A stretch of DNA of 64,000 nt from Bacillota bacterium (lineage in GTDB: Bacteria > Bacillota > Clostridia > Christensenellales > SZUA-584), in assembly GCA_023397655.1 (NCBI GenBank), contig JAEWTW010000016.1, positions 1 to 64,000 on the forward strand. The letters are read 5' to 3'. Position 1 is the stretch's first letter. Each line of letters opens with the position of its first letter. The notes under the pieces were generated by a model. That model was not told the origin of the DNA, did no database searches, and saw only the letters and a list, made by a program, of their open reading frames with translations. Below are positions 33,495 through 41,377 of this stretch, piece after piece. The position numbers and the translations under genes were made by a program.

Positions 33495-35084
33495 ATGTTT
33501 TGTTCCCGCTGTGGGTTTCAGAATGAACCAGGGGCTGTTTTTTGCACCAAGTGCGGCGCTTCCGTACAGCATGATGAACAGCCGCAAGCACCGCTGCAGA
33601 ACGATGGCTCTCATCAAGACAATGCAACGCGCCCGGGCTTTCCCCCGGCGGCCGTCAGCGCGTTACCGGCAAAGAAAAAGCGTACCGGACTGATCATCGG
33701 TCTGTCTGCCGGCGGCCTCCTGCTGGTTGGCGCTGCTTTGGCAGCGGTATTGCTGCTCGGCGGGCCGGGACTGGCCGGCACGTGGTCTTGCGAGGAGCGG
33801 GGTTGGGTATTGCAGATTGAAGATGGCATTTTGACAGAATACAGTCCGGCCGGAACGGATACCACACGGTATTCATATGACGGCAGTGAAGGTGAGGCAG
33901 AGCTGCAGGACGGCAATGTGAGCTTCACAGCGAAGGGCGACAGTCTGAGGCTGACCAACGAGGAGACGGGAGAAAAGTACCTGTTCAGGCGGCAGGAAGA
34001 GGACTTCGAAATTGAGGAAGCGGTGCTGGATGGGATGGAGGGGCTTTGGAGCAGCGAGGCTCTGGGCGAGGTGATCGGGCTGGACGGCGGCGTGCTCTAT
34101 GTGTATGCTGGCAACGGCGATCTGACGGGAAGCTACGACTATGACGTCCGGCAAGGTAAAGGCGCATTGTCGCTTGAGGGCAAGGAGTATGACTTTACCG
34201 CTGGATGGGATGCGCTGAATGTGGTTGATATCGGCACCTATGTGCGCGCGGAGAATGGGCTGGATGTAGCGTCCTTCGTCAGCCGGTATGCCAACCCGCT
34301 GCTGGCCACATGGTACGAAACGACGGGTACATACGGCACCATCATATTCGCCGCAGACGGCAGCTTCGTCCTGGAGGTATACGGCAAAACGTTCAGCGGT
34401 ACGTATACCTACGATACGCAAACGGGCAGCGGCAGCGCACTGCTTGAACTGACGGGCGAACCCGAGCCGTTTACCTATGCGGACGGCACGCTGACACTGG
34501 ATGGTATGACATACACGCAGAGTTATGTGGAGCAGCCGGCAGCAGAGGACATCAATACTGCCGTAACGGGCATCTGGTACGACGAGGAGCTGCCCGAGGA
34601 GCTTCTCATATTTTACGCTGACGGGACGGTGGAAGTCAGCAGCGCGGATACATTCTATTCCGGCACATATACATTTGACCCGTTTGAAATGAACGGTGTG
34701 ATCACACTGACGGACGGGGTTCAATCGGAAGAATACCCGTTCAGCCTTGCGGGAGACACGCTGGATCTGGGCGGATACACCTACAAGCGGCAGCAGACAG
34801 CGGGAGAAACAGGCACCATTCTCGGCACATGGTATGATGTGGCCGGTATGCAGGGAACGCTGTATTTCGATAAGGACGGGCTCGCGATCATGGAATCTTA
34901 CGGTACGTTCTTCTACGGCACCTACATATTTGATGCAGGCATCGGAACGGGTACGATGACGCTGGATTTCGTGGAAGGCCCAAATACGTGGAACCTCATT
35001 TTGCAGGATGGACTGCTTGACTCCGGGGATACGGTGTACACACAAGAATTGGTGGAGCAGACGACGAGCACTGACGCGGGATAA
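33495..35084 (+). CDS. Zinc-ribbon membrane protein with five extracellular beta repeats
   Basis: A 529-residue protein. An N-terminal zinc ribbon (CSRCG at C3/C6 and CTKCG at C17/C20) is followed by a Pro/Gln-rich linker, one membrane helix (~64-90) and five tandem units of ~75-85 residues. Each unit opens with a Gly/Ala-x-Trp (GTWSCEE, GLWSSEA, ATWYETT, GIWYDEE, GTWYDVA), has a central GxYxYD-like strand pair and closes near a YTQ/YKR-like end. The repeats resemble short lipocalin-like or up-and-down beta folds and should face outside. The function is unknown. ATG 33495 has GGGAGG. It precedes a LysE-type exporter by 45 bp. Confidence 0.8.
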   Translation: MFCSRCGFQNEPGAVFCTKCGASVQHDEQPQAPLQNDGSHQDNATRPGFPPAAVSALPAKKKRTGLIIGLSAGGLLLVGAALAAVLLLGGPGLAGTWSCEERGWVLQIEDGILTEYSPAGTDTTRYSYDGSEGEAELQDGNVSFTAKGDSLRLTNEETGEKYLFRRQEEDFEIEEAVLDGMEGLWSSEALGEVIGLDGGVLYVYAGNGDLTGSYDYDVRQGKGALSLEGKEYDFTAGWDALNVVDIGTYVRAENGLDVASFVSRYANPLLATWYETTGTYGTIIFAADGSFVLEVYGKTFSGTYTYDTQTGSGSALLELTGEPEPFTYADGTLTLDGMTYTQSYVEQPAAEDINTAVTGIWYDEELPEELLIFYADGTVEVSSADTFYSGTYTFDPFEMNGVITLTDGVQSEEYPFSLAGDTLDLGGYTYKRQQTAGETGTILGTWYDVAGMQGTLYFDKDGLAIMESYGTFFYGTYIFDAGIGTGTMTLDFVEGPNTWNLILQDGLLDSGDTVYTQELVEQTTSTDAG

Positions 35085-35129
35085 GTCAGGATAACCCGAA
35101 TAACGGGGGCATTGCGAAAGGGTAGGGTT

Positions 35130-35783
35130 ATGCTGCTGAAAGGGTTTCGTTTGGGGCTGTTGCTGCAGATCGCCGTGGGGCCGGTCTGCGCGTTCATATT
35201 TCAGGCTGCTGCGGTTCACGGCTTTTGGGCCGCTGAAGTGGGCGTACTGGGCGTGGCGCTGGCAGACGCACTGTACATATTCGCGGCGCTGCTGGGCGTG
35301 GGCGCGCTGCTGGACAGAAAGCCGGGGCTTATGCGCGCGCTGAAATATGGCGGCGCGGCAGTGATGACGCTGTTTGGCTTTTGGCTGCTGCTGAGTGCTC
35401 TGTTTCCCGGTATGCTGCCTGGCTTTAAGCCGATGGCAAGCGAAGGCGTGTTTGCGGGCGCATTGCTGCTCACGCTTTCAAGCCCGCTCACCATACTGTT
35501 CTGGGCGGGCGTGTTCGCACAGCGCGCCGCGGAGCAGAACACAACCCGGCACGGACTCATGCTGTTTGGCTTTGGTGCAGTACTCTCAACGCTGGTATTT
35601 CTTTTGGCAGTGGCTGCCTTGGGCGGCGTGGTGCGGGGGTTTCTGCCGGACGTTGCGATACGCGTGCTGAACGGCGCGGTGGGCGCAGCACTGATTGCAT
35701 TCGGAGTCCGTGCCATGGCGAAGAGAACAAGTGTATATCCTGCTCCAAAGAAGAATAAGCAGGGTCACCACCATATATTATAA
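35130..35783 (+). CDS. LysE/RhtB-family amino-acid exporter
   Basis: A 217-residue membrane protein with six predicted helices. The family features are an N-terminal GLLLQIAVGPVCAFIFQAAA stretch with the Gly-Pro bend, the polar loop after helix 2, and a second half with SSPLTILFWAGVF. LysE-family proteins export basic or small neutral amino acids and related metabolites; the substrate here is not readable. ATG 35130 was chosen; an in-frame TTG at 35112 would add six residues. It follows the zinc-ribbon gene by 45 bp and may be co-transcribed with it. The 285-bp AT-rich gap that follows has no recognised element. Confidence 0.88.
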   Translation: MLLKGFRLGLLLQIAVGPVCAFIFQAAAVHGFWAAEVGVLGVALADALYIFAALLGVGALLDRKPGLMRALKYGGAAVMTLFGFWLLLSALFPGMLPGFKPMASEGVFAGALLLTLSSPLTILFWAGVFAQRAAEQNTTRHGLMLFGFGAVLSTLVFLLAVAALGGVVRGFLPDVAIRVLNGAVGAALIAFGVRAMAKRTSVYPAPKKNKQGHHHIL

Positions 35784-36068
35784 GAATATCAGGGGGAGAA
35801 TTTCTGGCACTTTCTTATTGATAACCAATTATCATTAAATCTTTTTTTTCAATTCTAAAACTGCTGATTATATCGTGAAGTGTCCGGCAGCCAGTTTGTT
35901 TATTCTGCGGTTCATGTTGTATTGAATTATGAATAATGCCTTTTGATGTCGTAATCCAGCTTTTTGAAGCTTTGTTTACAATTCTTTCATTTCGCGGTCA
36001 TTGCTCTGTAATTTTCTAGGACTATATTGACAGTAATAAAAGCGGACGACCTTAAGGAGGCGACCAAA

Positions 36069-37376
36069 ATGGATCAGAATAACAATGGATATGGCAACTA
36101 TAATGGCTATAACGGCTTCAATGGCTATAACGGATACAATCCGTACAACGACTACAGGACGCAGTATTCCGCGCAGCCGCCCCAGCCGCCAAAAAAGAAA
36201 CGCGGTGGTGCGTTGGGCATAGTGGCCGCGTCGGTGTCTGGCGCGGTGATCGGCGGTCTGGCTGTGGGTTTGGTGCTGGGCGGAATGCCTGGAAACCGGC
36301 TGTCACAGCAGGCTTACATAGACGAGGCCGTACAAAGCGCGCTGGCGGCGCAGAGCACCACACAGCTGAATATGCCGGACGACGGTTCGGTGAACGGCAC
36401 AATGTTCAATCAGGTGACCACCAACTATTCGGATGCCATTCAGCAGGTGGTGGACAAGGCTTCGCCCAGCGTGGTGGGCATCGCGACGGGTATCGGTACC
36501 GGCACCGGCGTGATCGTGAGCGCGGATGGACTCATTCTCACCAATCAGCATGTGATCGCGCAGGAGGACGCATCGTTGATGTTTCAGCCGTTCGGGCAGT
36601 TCATGCCGCCGCAGCAGGTAGATTCCACCATCACTGTCACGCTGTCGGATGGCACCGAATATGAGGCCACGGTGCTGTTTGAAGACGAAACGATGGATCT
36701 CGCGGTGATCAAGATTGAAGCAACGGGGCTGACCGCGGCAACGCTTGGAGATTCGGCCAGCGTCAAGGTAGGCGAGGTGACCATCGCCATCGGCAATCCG
36801 CTCGGGCTGGAGCAGACGGTGACCAGCGGCATCGTGTCCGCGCTGGACAGAAGCGTGCCTCTTAGCAACACGCAGATCGCGGAAGATTTGATACAGACGG
36901 ATGCGGCCATCAACGCAGGCAACAGCGGCGGCGCGCTGCTGAACACCAGCGGTGAGGTAGTGGGTATAAACAGCTACAAGCTGTCGAACGGGGAAGGCAT
37001 CGGCTTTGCGATTCCCATCAATGCAGCCAAGCCCATATTGGAACAGATTATCAAAAACGGCGAGTTTAAGCAGGCGCAGATTGGGCTGTCGATGATTGAC
37101 AAGGAACTGCTGAACTACTACAACTACAATGAAAAAATAAATCTGGATAAAGGGCTGTATGTGTATGAAGTGAACGCTGATTCAGATGCGTATGCCAAAG
37201 GGCTGCGGCAGGGTGACATAATTACTGCGGTGGACAGCGTGGAAGTGAATACGATACTCGAGTTCAAGACACAGATTTACAAGCACCTGCCGGGCGACAG
37301 CGTGACGCTGACGGTGCAGCGGGATGGAAGCGCATCCCAAATGACGGTGCAGCTGACACAGGCCGGACAGGCATAA
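36069..37376 (+). CDS. HtrA/DegP-like membrane-anchored serine protease
   Basis: A 435-residue S1C protease. The N-terminus is an unusual Asn/Gly/Tyr-rich stretch with repeated NGYNG units (~4-32), then a KKKRGG stop and one membrane helix (~48-72). The trypsin-like domain has the catalytic triad in LTNQHV (His), MDLAVIKI (Asp) and NAGNSGGAL (Ser). A single PDZ domain (~325-425; YAKGLRQGDIITAVDSVEVN) follows. It should degrade or refold misfolded exported proteins outside the membrane. ATG 36069 follows a perfect AAGGAGG; an upstream in-frame ATG at 36027 is less likely. A terminator follows. Confidence 0.95.
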   Translation: MDQNNNGYGNYNGYNGFNGYNGYNPYNDYRTQYSAQPPQPPKKKRGGALGIVAASVSGAVIGGLAVGLVLGGMPGNRLSQQAYIDEAVQSALAAQSTTQLNMPDDGSVNGTMFNQVTTNYSDAIQQVVDKASPSVVGIATGIGTGTGVIVSADGLILTNQHVIAQEDASLMFQPFGQFMPPQQVDSTITVTLSDGTEYEATVLFEDETMDLAVIKIEATGLTAATLGDSASVKVGEVTIAIGNPLGLEQTVTSGIVSALDRSVPLSNTQIAEDLIQTDAAINAGNSGGALLNTSGEVVGINSYKLSNGEGIGFAIPINAAKPILEQIIKNGEFKQAQIGLSMIDKELLNYYNYNEKINLDKGLYVYEVNADSDAYAKGLRQGDIITAVDSVEVNTILEFKTQIYKHLPGDSVTLTVQRDGSASQMTVQLTQAGQA

Positions 37377-37407
37377 GCATAAGTTTATTAGAATACCCCC
37401 TATCTTT

Positions 37408-37440
37408 GCCGGGAGGAGGAGACTTCCCCCGGCTTTTTTA
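37408..37440 (+). terminator. Terminator after the HtrA gene
   Basis: GCCGGG (37408-37413) pairs with CCCGGC, followed by six T residues. Confidence 0.78.
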
Positions 37441-37532
37441 TTGGGCAAGAGTCAGCTTCAATTGCCAAGACAGGAATATTTTATATGAGGGGAGATGAAA
37501 ATAGAAAAAACGAGAAAGGAAGGAAAGGAACC

Positions 37533-37880
37533 GTGGGAGTTGTTACGAATGTGACTGATGCGTATCAGAAATGCATAGATGCCTGCTGCCAGTGTGCGAG
37601 AGCCTGTAACGAATGCTTTGAAGCATGCCTGAATGAGGCGGATGTTCAGGACAGAACCAAATGCATCAAAATGCTGGTAGAGTGCGCGCGGATGTGCGAG
37701 ATGTCAGTTGCGGGGATGTCTTCAAACGCCATGTTTGCGAAGGACCATTGCAGGCTCTGCGCAGCGGTATGCGATGCGTGCGCACAGGACTGCTCAGGCT
37801 TTCAGGATGAACACTGTCAGAAGTGTGCACAAGTCTGCCGCAGCTGCGCGCAGGAATGCAGGAGCATGGCCGGTATGTAA
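37533..37880 (+). CDS. Cys-rich four-helix-bundle copper-binding protein (Csp-like)
   Basis: A 115-residue protein with 20 cysteines, mostly as CxxxC and CxxC pairs along helices (KCIDACCQCARACNECFEAC and CRLCAAVCDACAQDC). This is the pattern of the DUF326 / copper-storage Csp family, in which cysteines line the core of a four-helix bundle and bind many Cu(I) ions. There is no signal peptide, so it should be cytosolic (Csp3-like). GTG 37533 was chosen for its AAGGAAAGGAA site; an ATG at 37485 would add a highly charged 16-residue leader. It is followed by its own terminator. No copper exporter or CsoR is adjacent. Confidence 0.86.
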   Translation: MGVVTNVTDAYQKCIDACCQCARACNECFEACLNEADVQDRTKCIKMLVECARMCEMSVAGMSSNAMFAKDHCRLCAAVCDACAQDCSGFQDEHCQKCAQVCRSCAQECRSMAGM

Positions 37881-37888
37881 CGGCCATC

Positions 37889-37914
37889 AAAAGCCGGTTA
37901 TCGCCGGCTTTTTG
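37889..37914 (+). terminator. Terminator after the Csp-like gene
   Basis: AAAAGCCGG pairs with CCGGCTTTTT across a short loop, immediately after the stop codon. Confidence 0.82.
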
Positions 37915-37954
37915 CTTGGCGAGAAGAATCGATTAAAGAAAGGGACGAGGTGTT

Positions 37955-38665
37955 TTGCTGAGCGACATATTGCATACAGCGTTCAAATCCATCATATCGG
38001 TCTCGGTGTTGTTTGTACTGACACGGCTGATGGGCAAAAAGCAACTGTCTCAGCTGACCTTCTTCGACTACGTCGTGGGCATGTCTTTTGGGTCTATTGC
38101 CGCGGCTTTCGCGGTGGATCCGTCGGTCAGCTATGTCCGGGGTATTTCGGGGCTCATGATATACGCGCTGTTCCCCATATTGATGTCGCTGATATCCATG
38201 AAGAGCTACCGCGGCCGAAAATTGCTGGACGGCAAGCCCACGATACTGATACAAAACGGGCATATCGTTGAGGATAACCTTAAGCGAGTTAAGCTGACAG
38301 TAAACGACGTCCTGGAGGAGTGCCGCATCAAAAACGCATTTGACTTAAGCGACGTGGAGTTTTCCGTGCTAGAGACAAGCGGCCGCGTGAGCCTGCTGGT
38401 CAAGTCGCAGAGTCAGCCGCTGACGCCCAAAGACATGAACATTGGAGCGGCGTACAAGGGGCTTTGCGCCAACGTCATCATAGACGGTGAGATTATGGAT
38501 CAGAACCTTAGGTGGACCGGTAAGGATAAGAAATGGCTGCAGACCGAGCTGTATCGGCAGGGGTTTCCGGATCATCATGACGTGCTGCTCGCGTATATCG
38601 ACAGCAGCGGGCAGCTGGCGGCACAGCGTAAAAACAGCGGAGCTGCGCAGAATCCGCTGATATAA
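37955..38665 (+). CDS. YetF/DUF421-family membrane protein
   Basis: A 236-residue protein with three N-terminal membrane helices, then cytoplasmic alpha/beta domains typical of DUF421 (YcaP/YetF). The signature RLMGKKQLSQLTFFDYVVGM and the following SFGSIAAAFAVD fit the family, as does KPTILIQNGHI at the start of the soluble part. Related Bacillus proteins are linked to spore and membrane physiology, but the biochemical role is unsettled. The start is TTG 37955 with GGGACGAGG upstream; no better ATG exists before the first helix. Confidence 0.85.
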   Translation: MLSDILHTAFKSIISVSVLFVLTRLMGKKQLSQLTFFDYVVGMSFGSIAAAFAVDPSVSYVRGISGLMIYALFPILMSLISMKSYRGRKLLDGKPTILIQNGHIVEDNLKRVKLTVNDVLEECRIKNAFDLSDVEFSVLETSGRVSLLVKSQSQPLTPKDMNIGAAYKGLCANVIIDGEIMDQNLRWTGKDKKWLQTELYRQGFPDHHDVLLAYIDSSGQLAAQRKNSGAAQNPLI

Positions 38666-38705
38666 GGCGGAGTGAAATTAGCGCATGCTTCAACTCCTCC
38701 ACCGG

Positions 38706-39668
38706 CTATCGTTGACCCCTCCGCTGTATTCGTTTGGCTGCTGCCGGAATCCTGCCCATTATCAGTTCCCGTATGACGTCATAGCTGCAGTAAGCCCGGC
38801 TGACTGTGATGTTTTTGCGCCCGTCTGAAACCTTTACAGATTGGATGTTGGCGACATCCACGGTCTCGACTGTTTTCACGTCCCGCCATTCTATGCAGCG
38901 GCTGATTCCGACAGCGTTACGATAGCAAATTGAATTGTCATCCAGACGCACACGGGGGACAATGAATAACAGTGAAAGAAGAATCGTTGGCAGGAGGGTG
39001 ACGAAAAGAACGATGAATATGTAGCCTTGGCGGAGAGATTCCGGCACGGCAATAAGCAGCGGGATTAATATGCAAAGCACAAGGAGCAGGAGCAGAACGG
39101 GGGCATGCAGCAAGTAACGCTGCTGAGAAAAGTACAGAGCGCCATCTGCCGATTTTATCTCCGGTATGCAGCCGGATGCAAGCACTGCTTCGGCGGAAAA
39201 AGCCTCGGGGCAGTAACGTTCGACGAAGTGCCTGATTTGCGGATGGCAGCAGATATACGAGGACACCAGTATACGACGGCTTTGACTGAAGACCGTAAAG
39301 CTTCCAAAAACCGCTGTTGTATTCGCACACCTGACGTCCCGCCAGAGTATCTGTGCCGTAATCCCCATTCTGTTCCGGTATACTATTTTCTCTTCGTCGA
39401 TGCTGATTTTCGGGACAAGTCCGAACAGCAATACAGGCAGGCTAATGGGAAGGAAAACGGAAAGCCAGAACACCTGAACAATCCAATAAGGCATGAAGAC
39501 AGCGCAGGCGGCAATAAGCAGCAGCGCCGCGCCGATGAACCCGATGGATTTGTGGACACGGAAAGAATATATTCCGTCTCTGATTGTGCTGATGCCTGAA
39601 TTAGCGGCGGCTTTTGAGATGGCGGTGACGATACCGATTCCAATAGCAATACCAGTGCCAGCACCCAT
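38706..39668 (-). CDS. Membrane protein with duplicated 2TM plus PH-like halves (copy 2)
   Basis: A 320-residue protein of unknown function. Two similar halves each contain a pair of membrane helices (~43-85 and ~188-245) followed by a short beta-rich unit with the pattern I/V-x-Y-R-N-x-G-I-x-W-R-D-V (KIVYRNRMGITAQILWRDV and SICYRNAVGISRCIEWRDV). That pattern resembles the bacterial PH-like domains of YdbS/YcxB-type proteins. It starts at ATG 39668 with GGAGG. The neighbour at 39690-40619 has the same layout, 21 bp upstream, so the two form an operon and may make a heteromer. Confidence 0.72.
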   Translation of the reverse strand: MGAGTGIAIGIGIVTAISKAAANSGISTIRDGIYSFRVHKSIGFIGAALLLIAACAVFMPYWIVQVFWLSVFLPISLPVLLFGLVPKISIDEEKIVYRNRMGITAQILWRDVRCANTTAVFGSFTVFSQSRRILVSSYICCHPQIRHFVERYCPEAFSAEAVLASGCIPEIKSADGALYFSQQRYLLHAPVLLLLLVLCILIPLLIAVPESLRQGYIFIVLFVTLLPTILLSLLFIVPRVRLDDNSICYRNAVGISRCIEWRDVKTVETVDVANIQSVKVSDGRKNITVSRAYCSYDVIRELIMGRIPAAAKRIQRRGQR

Positions 39669-39689
39669 AAACAGCCTCCTTGTTAATGA

Positions 39690-40619
39690 CTAAATACTGA
39701 CCCATCCTGGCAGGGCGGATTCCGGGCAGCGCTCCAGCACCTTGTCGCGGATACAGGCATATTCTTTCCAGTTGGCATTGACCTTGATCGTTGTGCTCGC
39801 GGCATGGAGGCCAATGGATTGCCTTTTGTTGGGGTCCATAATCAGACCGACGGATTCAATTTCCGCCCAGCGCAGGGACTTCTGGCCGTAAAGACGGCGG
39901 TATGAAAGCCCTGCATCGTCGATATACAGCCGAGTGGTGAAATAGTCCAGTGCGATAATCAACCCAAATACTGCGGACACGACGATAAGCGCTATTCCAA
40001 GTGGAGAATCCGGAAGTATACTCATTACACTGAGAACCAGTTCAGCCAGCAGAAGCAGCACCAAGCAAAGGAATGTGACACCAATGCCTCTTCGCGGATG
40101 GAACACCATGCCGTGAGCATCTGTTTCAGTGTGAACGGCAGCGGCCTCAAACGGAAAGCGGATGCGGAGCAGCTTTTTAATCTCAGCCAAGCCTGCGAGA
40201 TAGCCAAATATTCGGATGTTCCCGGAAGGGCCGGTGACGAGCATATCGCCGTACTGCGATGCCACACCGAAACCTGTTACATGCTCCCATAGCAGCTGTT
40301 TTTTTCGCCCGAATGGTCCGCGATAAGCAATGCGTTCGGGGCTGAGTGACAACTGCATCACGTAGCCGTAAAGCATAATCAGTATGCCCAGTGTACCAAA
40401 TATACCCCCGAGGACACAGGCGCCGATAAAGTCAGGTATGAAGAGCAGCGCCAGAAGAACCAGCGCTGTTGCACCCACGCCGAAAAGGCCGTAATAATTG
40501 TGCGCCCTGAAGTTGACGGTATATCCTTTTATTCTGTACCTGTGGGATGTTGTTGCCGCTCCTGCAATCCAGTTGCAGACAGCGTCGGCAACGGCGGCAG
40601 ACGGGTCCGGGTATATCAT
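39690..40619 (-). CDS. Membrane protein with duplicated 2TM plus PH-like halves (copy 1)
   Basis: A 309-residue protein with the same architecture as the next gene: two membrane-helix pairs (~48-88 and ~178-222), each followed by a PH-like strand set (ERIAYRGPFGRKKQLLWEHV and AGLSYRRLYGQKSLRWAEI). In other bacteria such bPH2 proteins are small membrane proteins of poorly known function, sometimes linked to stress resistance. ATG 40619 has GGAGG. It is divergent from the XRE-cupin gene, with ~200 bp between. Overall identity to its partner appears low outside the motif, so the duplication is old. Confidence 0.72.
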   Translation of the reverse strand: MIYPDPSAAVADAVCNWIAGAATTSHRYRIKGYTVNFRAHNYYGLFGVGATALVLLALLFIPDFIGACVLGGIFGTLGILIMLYGYVMQLSLSPERIAYRGPFGRKKQLLWEHVTGFGVASQYGDMLVTGPSGNIRIFGYLAGLAEIKKLLRIRFPFEAAAVHTETDAHGMVFHPRRGIGVTFLCLVLLLLAELVLSVMSILPDSPLGIALIVVSAVFGLIIALDYFTTRLYIDDAGLSYRRLYGQKSLRWAEIESVGLIMDPNKRQSIGLHAASTTIKVNANWKEYACIRDKVLERCPESALPGWVSI

Positions 40620-40816
40620 TACGCATAACCTCCGGTGTCAATAGGATGATACTATGATACCATGTCTATCATAATATGGACAGTATGGAAACAACACAAC
40701 ACATGGAAATGTATATCAAGAGGACGTTGCTTTTCATTAACACCGGGTCTATAATACTTCAGAGAAACTTCAACTGGCCAAATCACATTAAAGAGCTTCA
40801 ACGGGGAGGCGCTCAT

Positions 40817-41368
40817 ATGGATGATAATCTGCTTCAGATTCCCAGCCGCATACGTGAGCTTCGGGAGATACTTGGCATCAGTACACAGCAAATGGCGCAA
40901 AGCGTCGGCATAGTACACGACACATACCTGCAATATGAAGCGGGCGTTTTGGACATACCGATCGGTGTGCTTTATGCTGTTGCGGCGGCGCTCAGCGTGG
41001 ACCCCACGGTGCTGCTGACGGGGGAGGCCCCGCGCATGAACACGCATTGCATCGTCCGCAAGAACCACGGCGTGGACATCGAGCGCTATCCGGGTTACAG
41101 ATATTCCAGCATCGCGTATAACTTCATAGACCGAGAGATGGAGCCGCTGCTGGTGACCATCGAGCCGGACGACGAGCCGCCCGCGCTGGTGATGCACGGC
41201 GGACAGGAGTTCAACTATGTGCTGGAAGGACGCCTGCGCATCACACTCGGCAAGAACAGCTATGAGCTGTCCGCAGGGGACTCCATCTATTTCGACCCGC
41301 GGCTGCCGCATTCACAGAGCGCCATGGGCGAAACAGCCAGGTTCCTGACCGTGATCAACGAGAAATAG
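40817..41368 (+). CDS. XRE-family regulator with C-terminal cupin
   Basis: A 183-residue HTH-cupin regulator. An XRE helix-turn-helix (~8-62; IRELREILGISTQQMAQSVG) is joined to a cupin_2 barrel (~110-180; VMHGGQEFNYVLEGRLRITL and SAGDSIYFDPRLPHSQ). The cupin probably binds a small effector. ATG 40817 has GGGGAGG; upstream in-frame starts would add a non-homologous leader. It lies 9 bp before an acyl-CoA synthetase gene, a pairing common in Clostridia and Deltaproteobacteria, so it probably controls that gene in response to a carboxylic acid or its CoA ester. Confidence 0.92.
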   Translation: MDDNLLQIPSRIRELREILGISTQQMAQSVGIVHDTYLQYEAGVLDIPIGVLYAVAAALSVDPTVLLTGEAPRMNTHCIVRKNHGVDIERYPGYRYSSIAYNFIDREMEPLLVTIEPDDEPPALVMHGGQEFNYVLEGRLRITLGKNSYELSAGDSIYFDPRLPHSQSAMGETARFLTVINEK

Positions 41369-41377
41369 GGGGACAGC

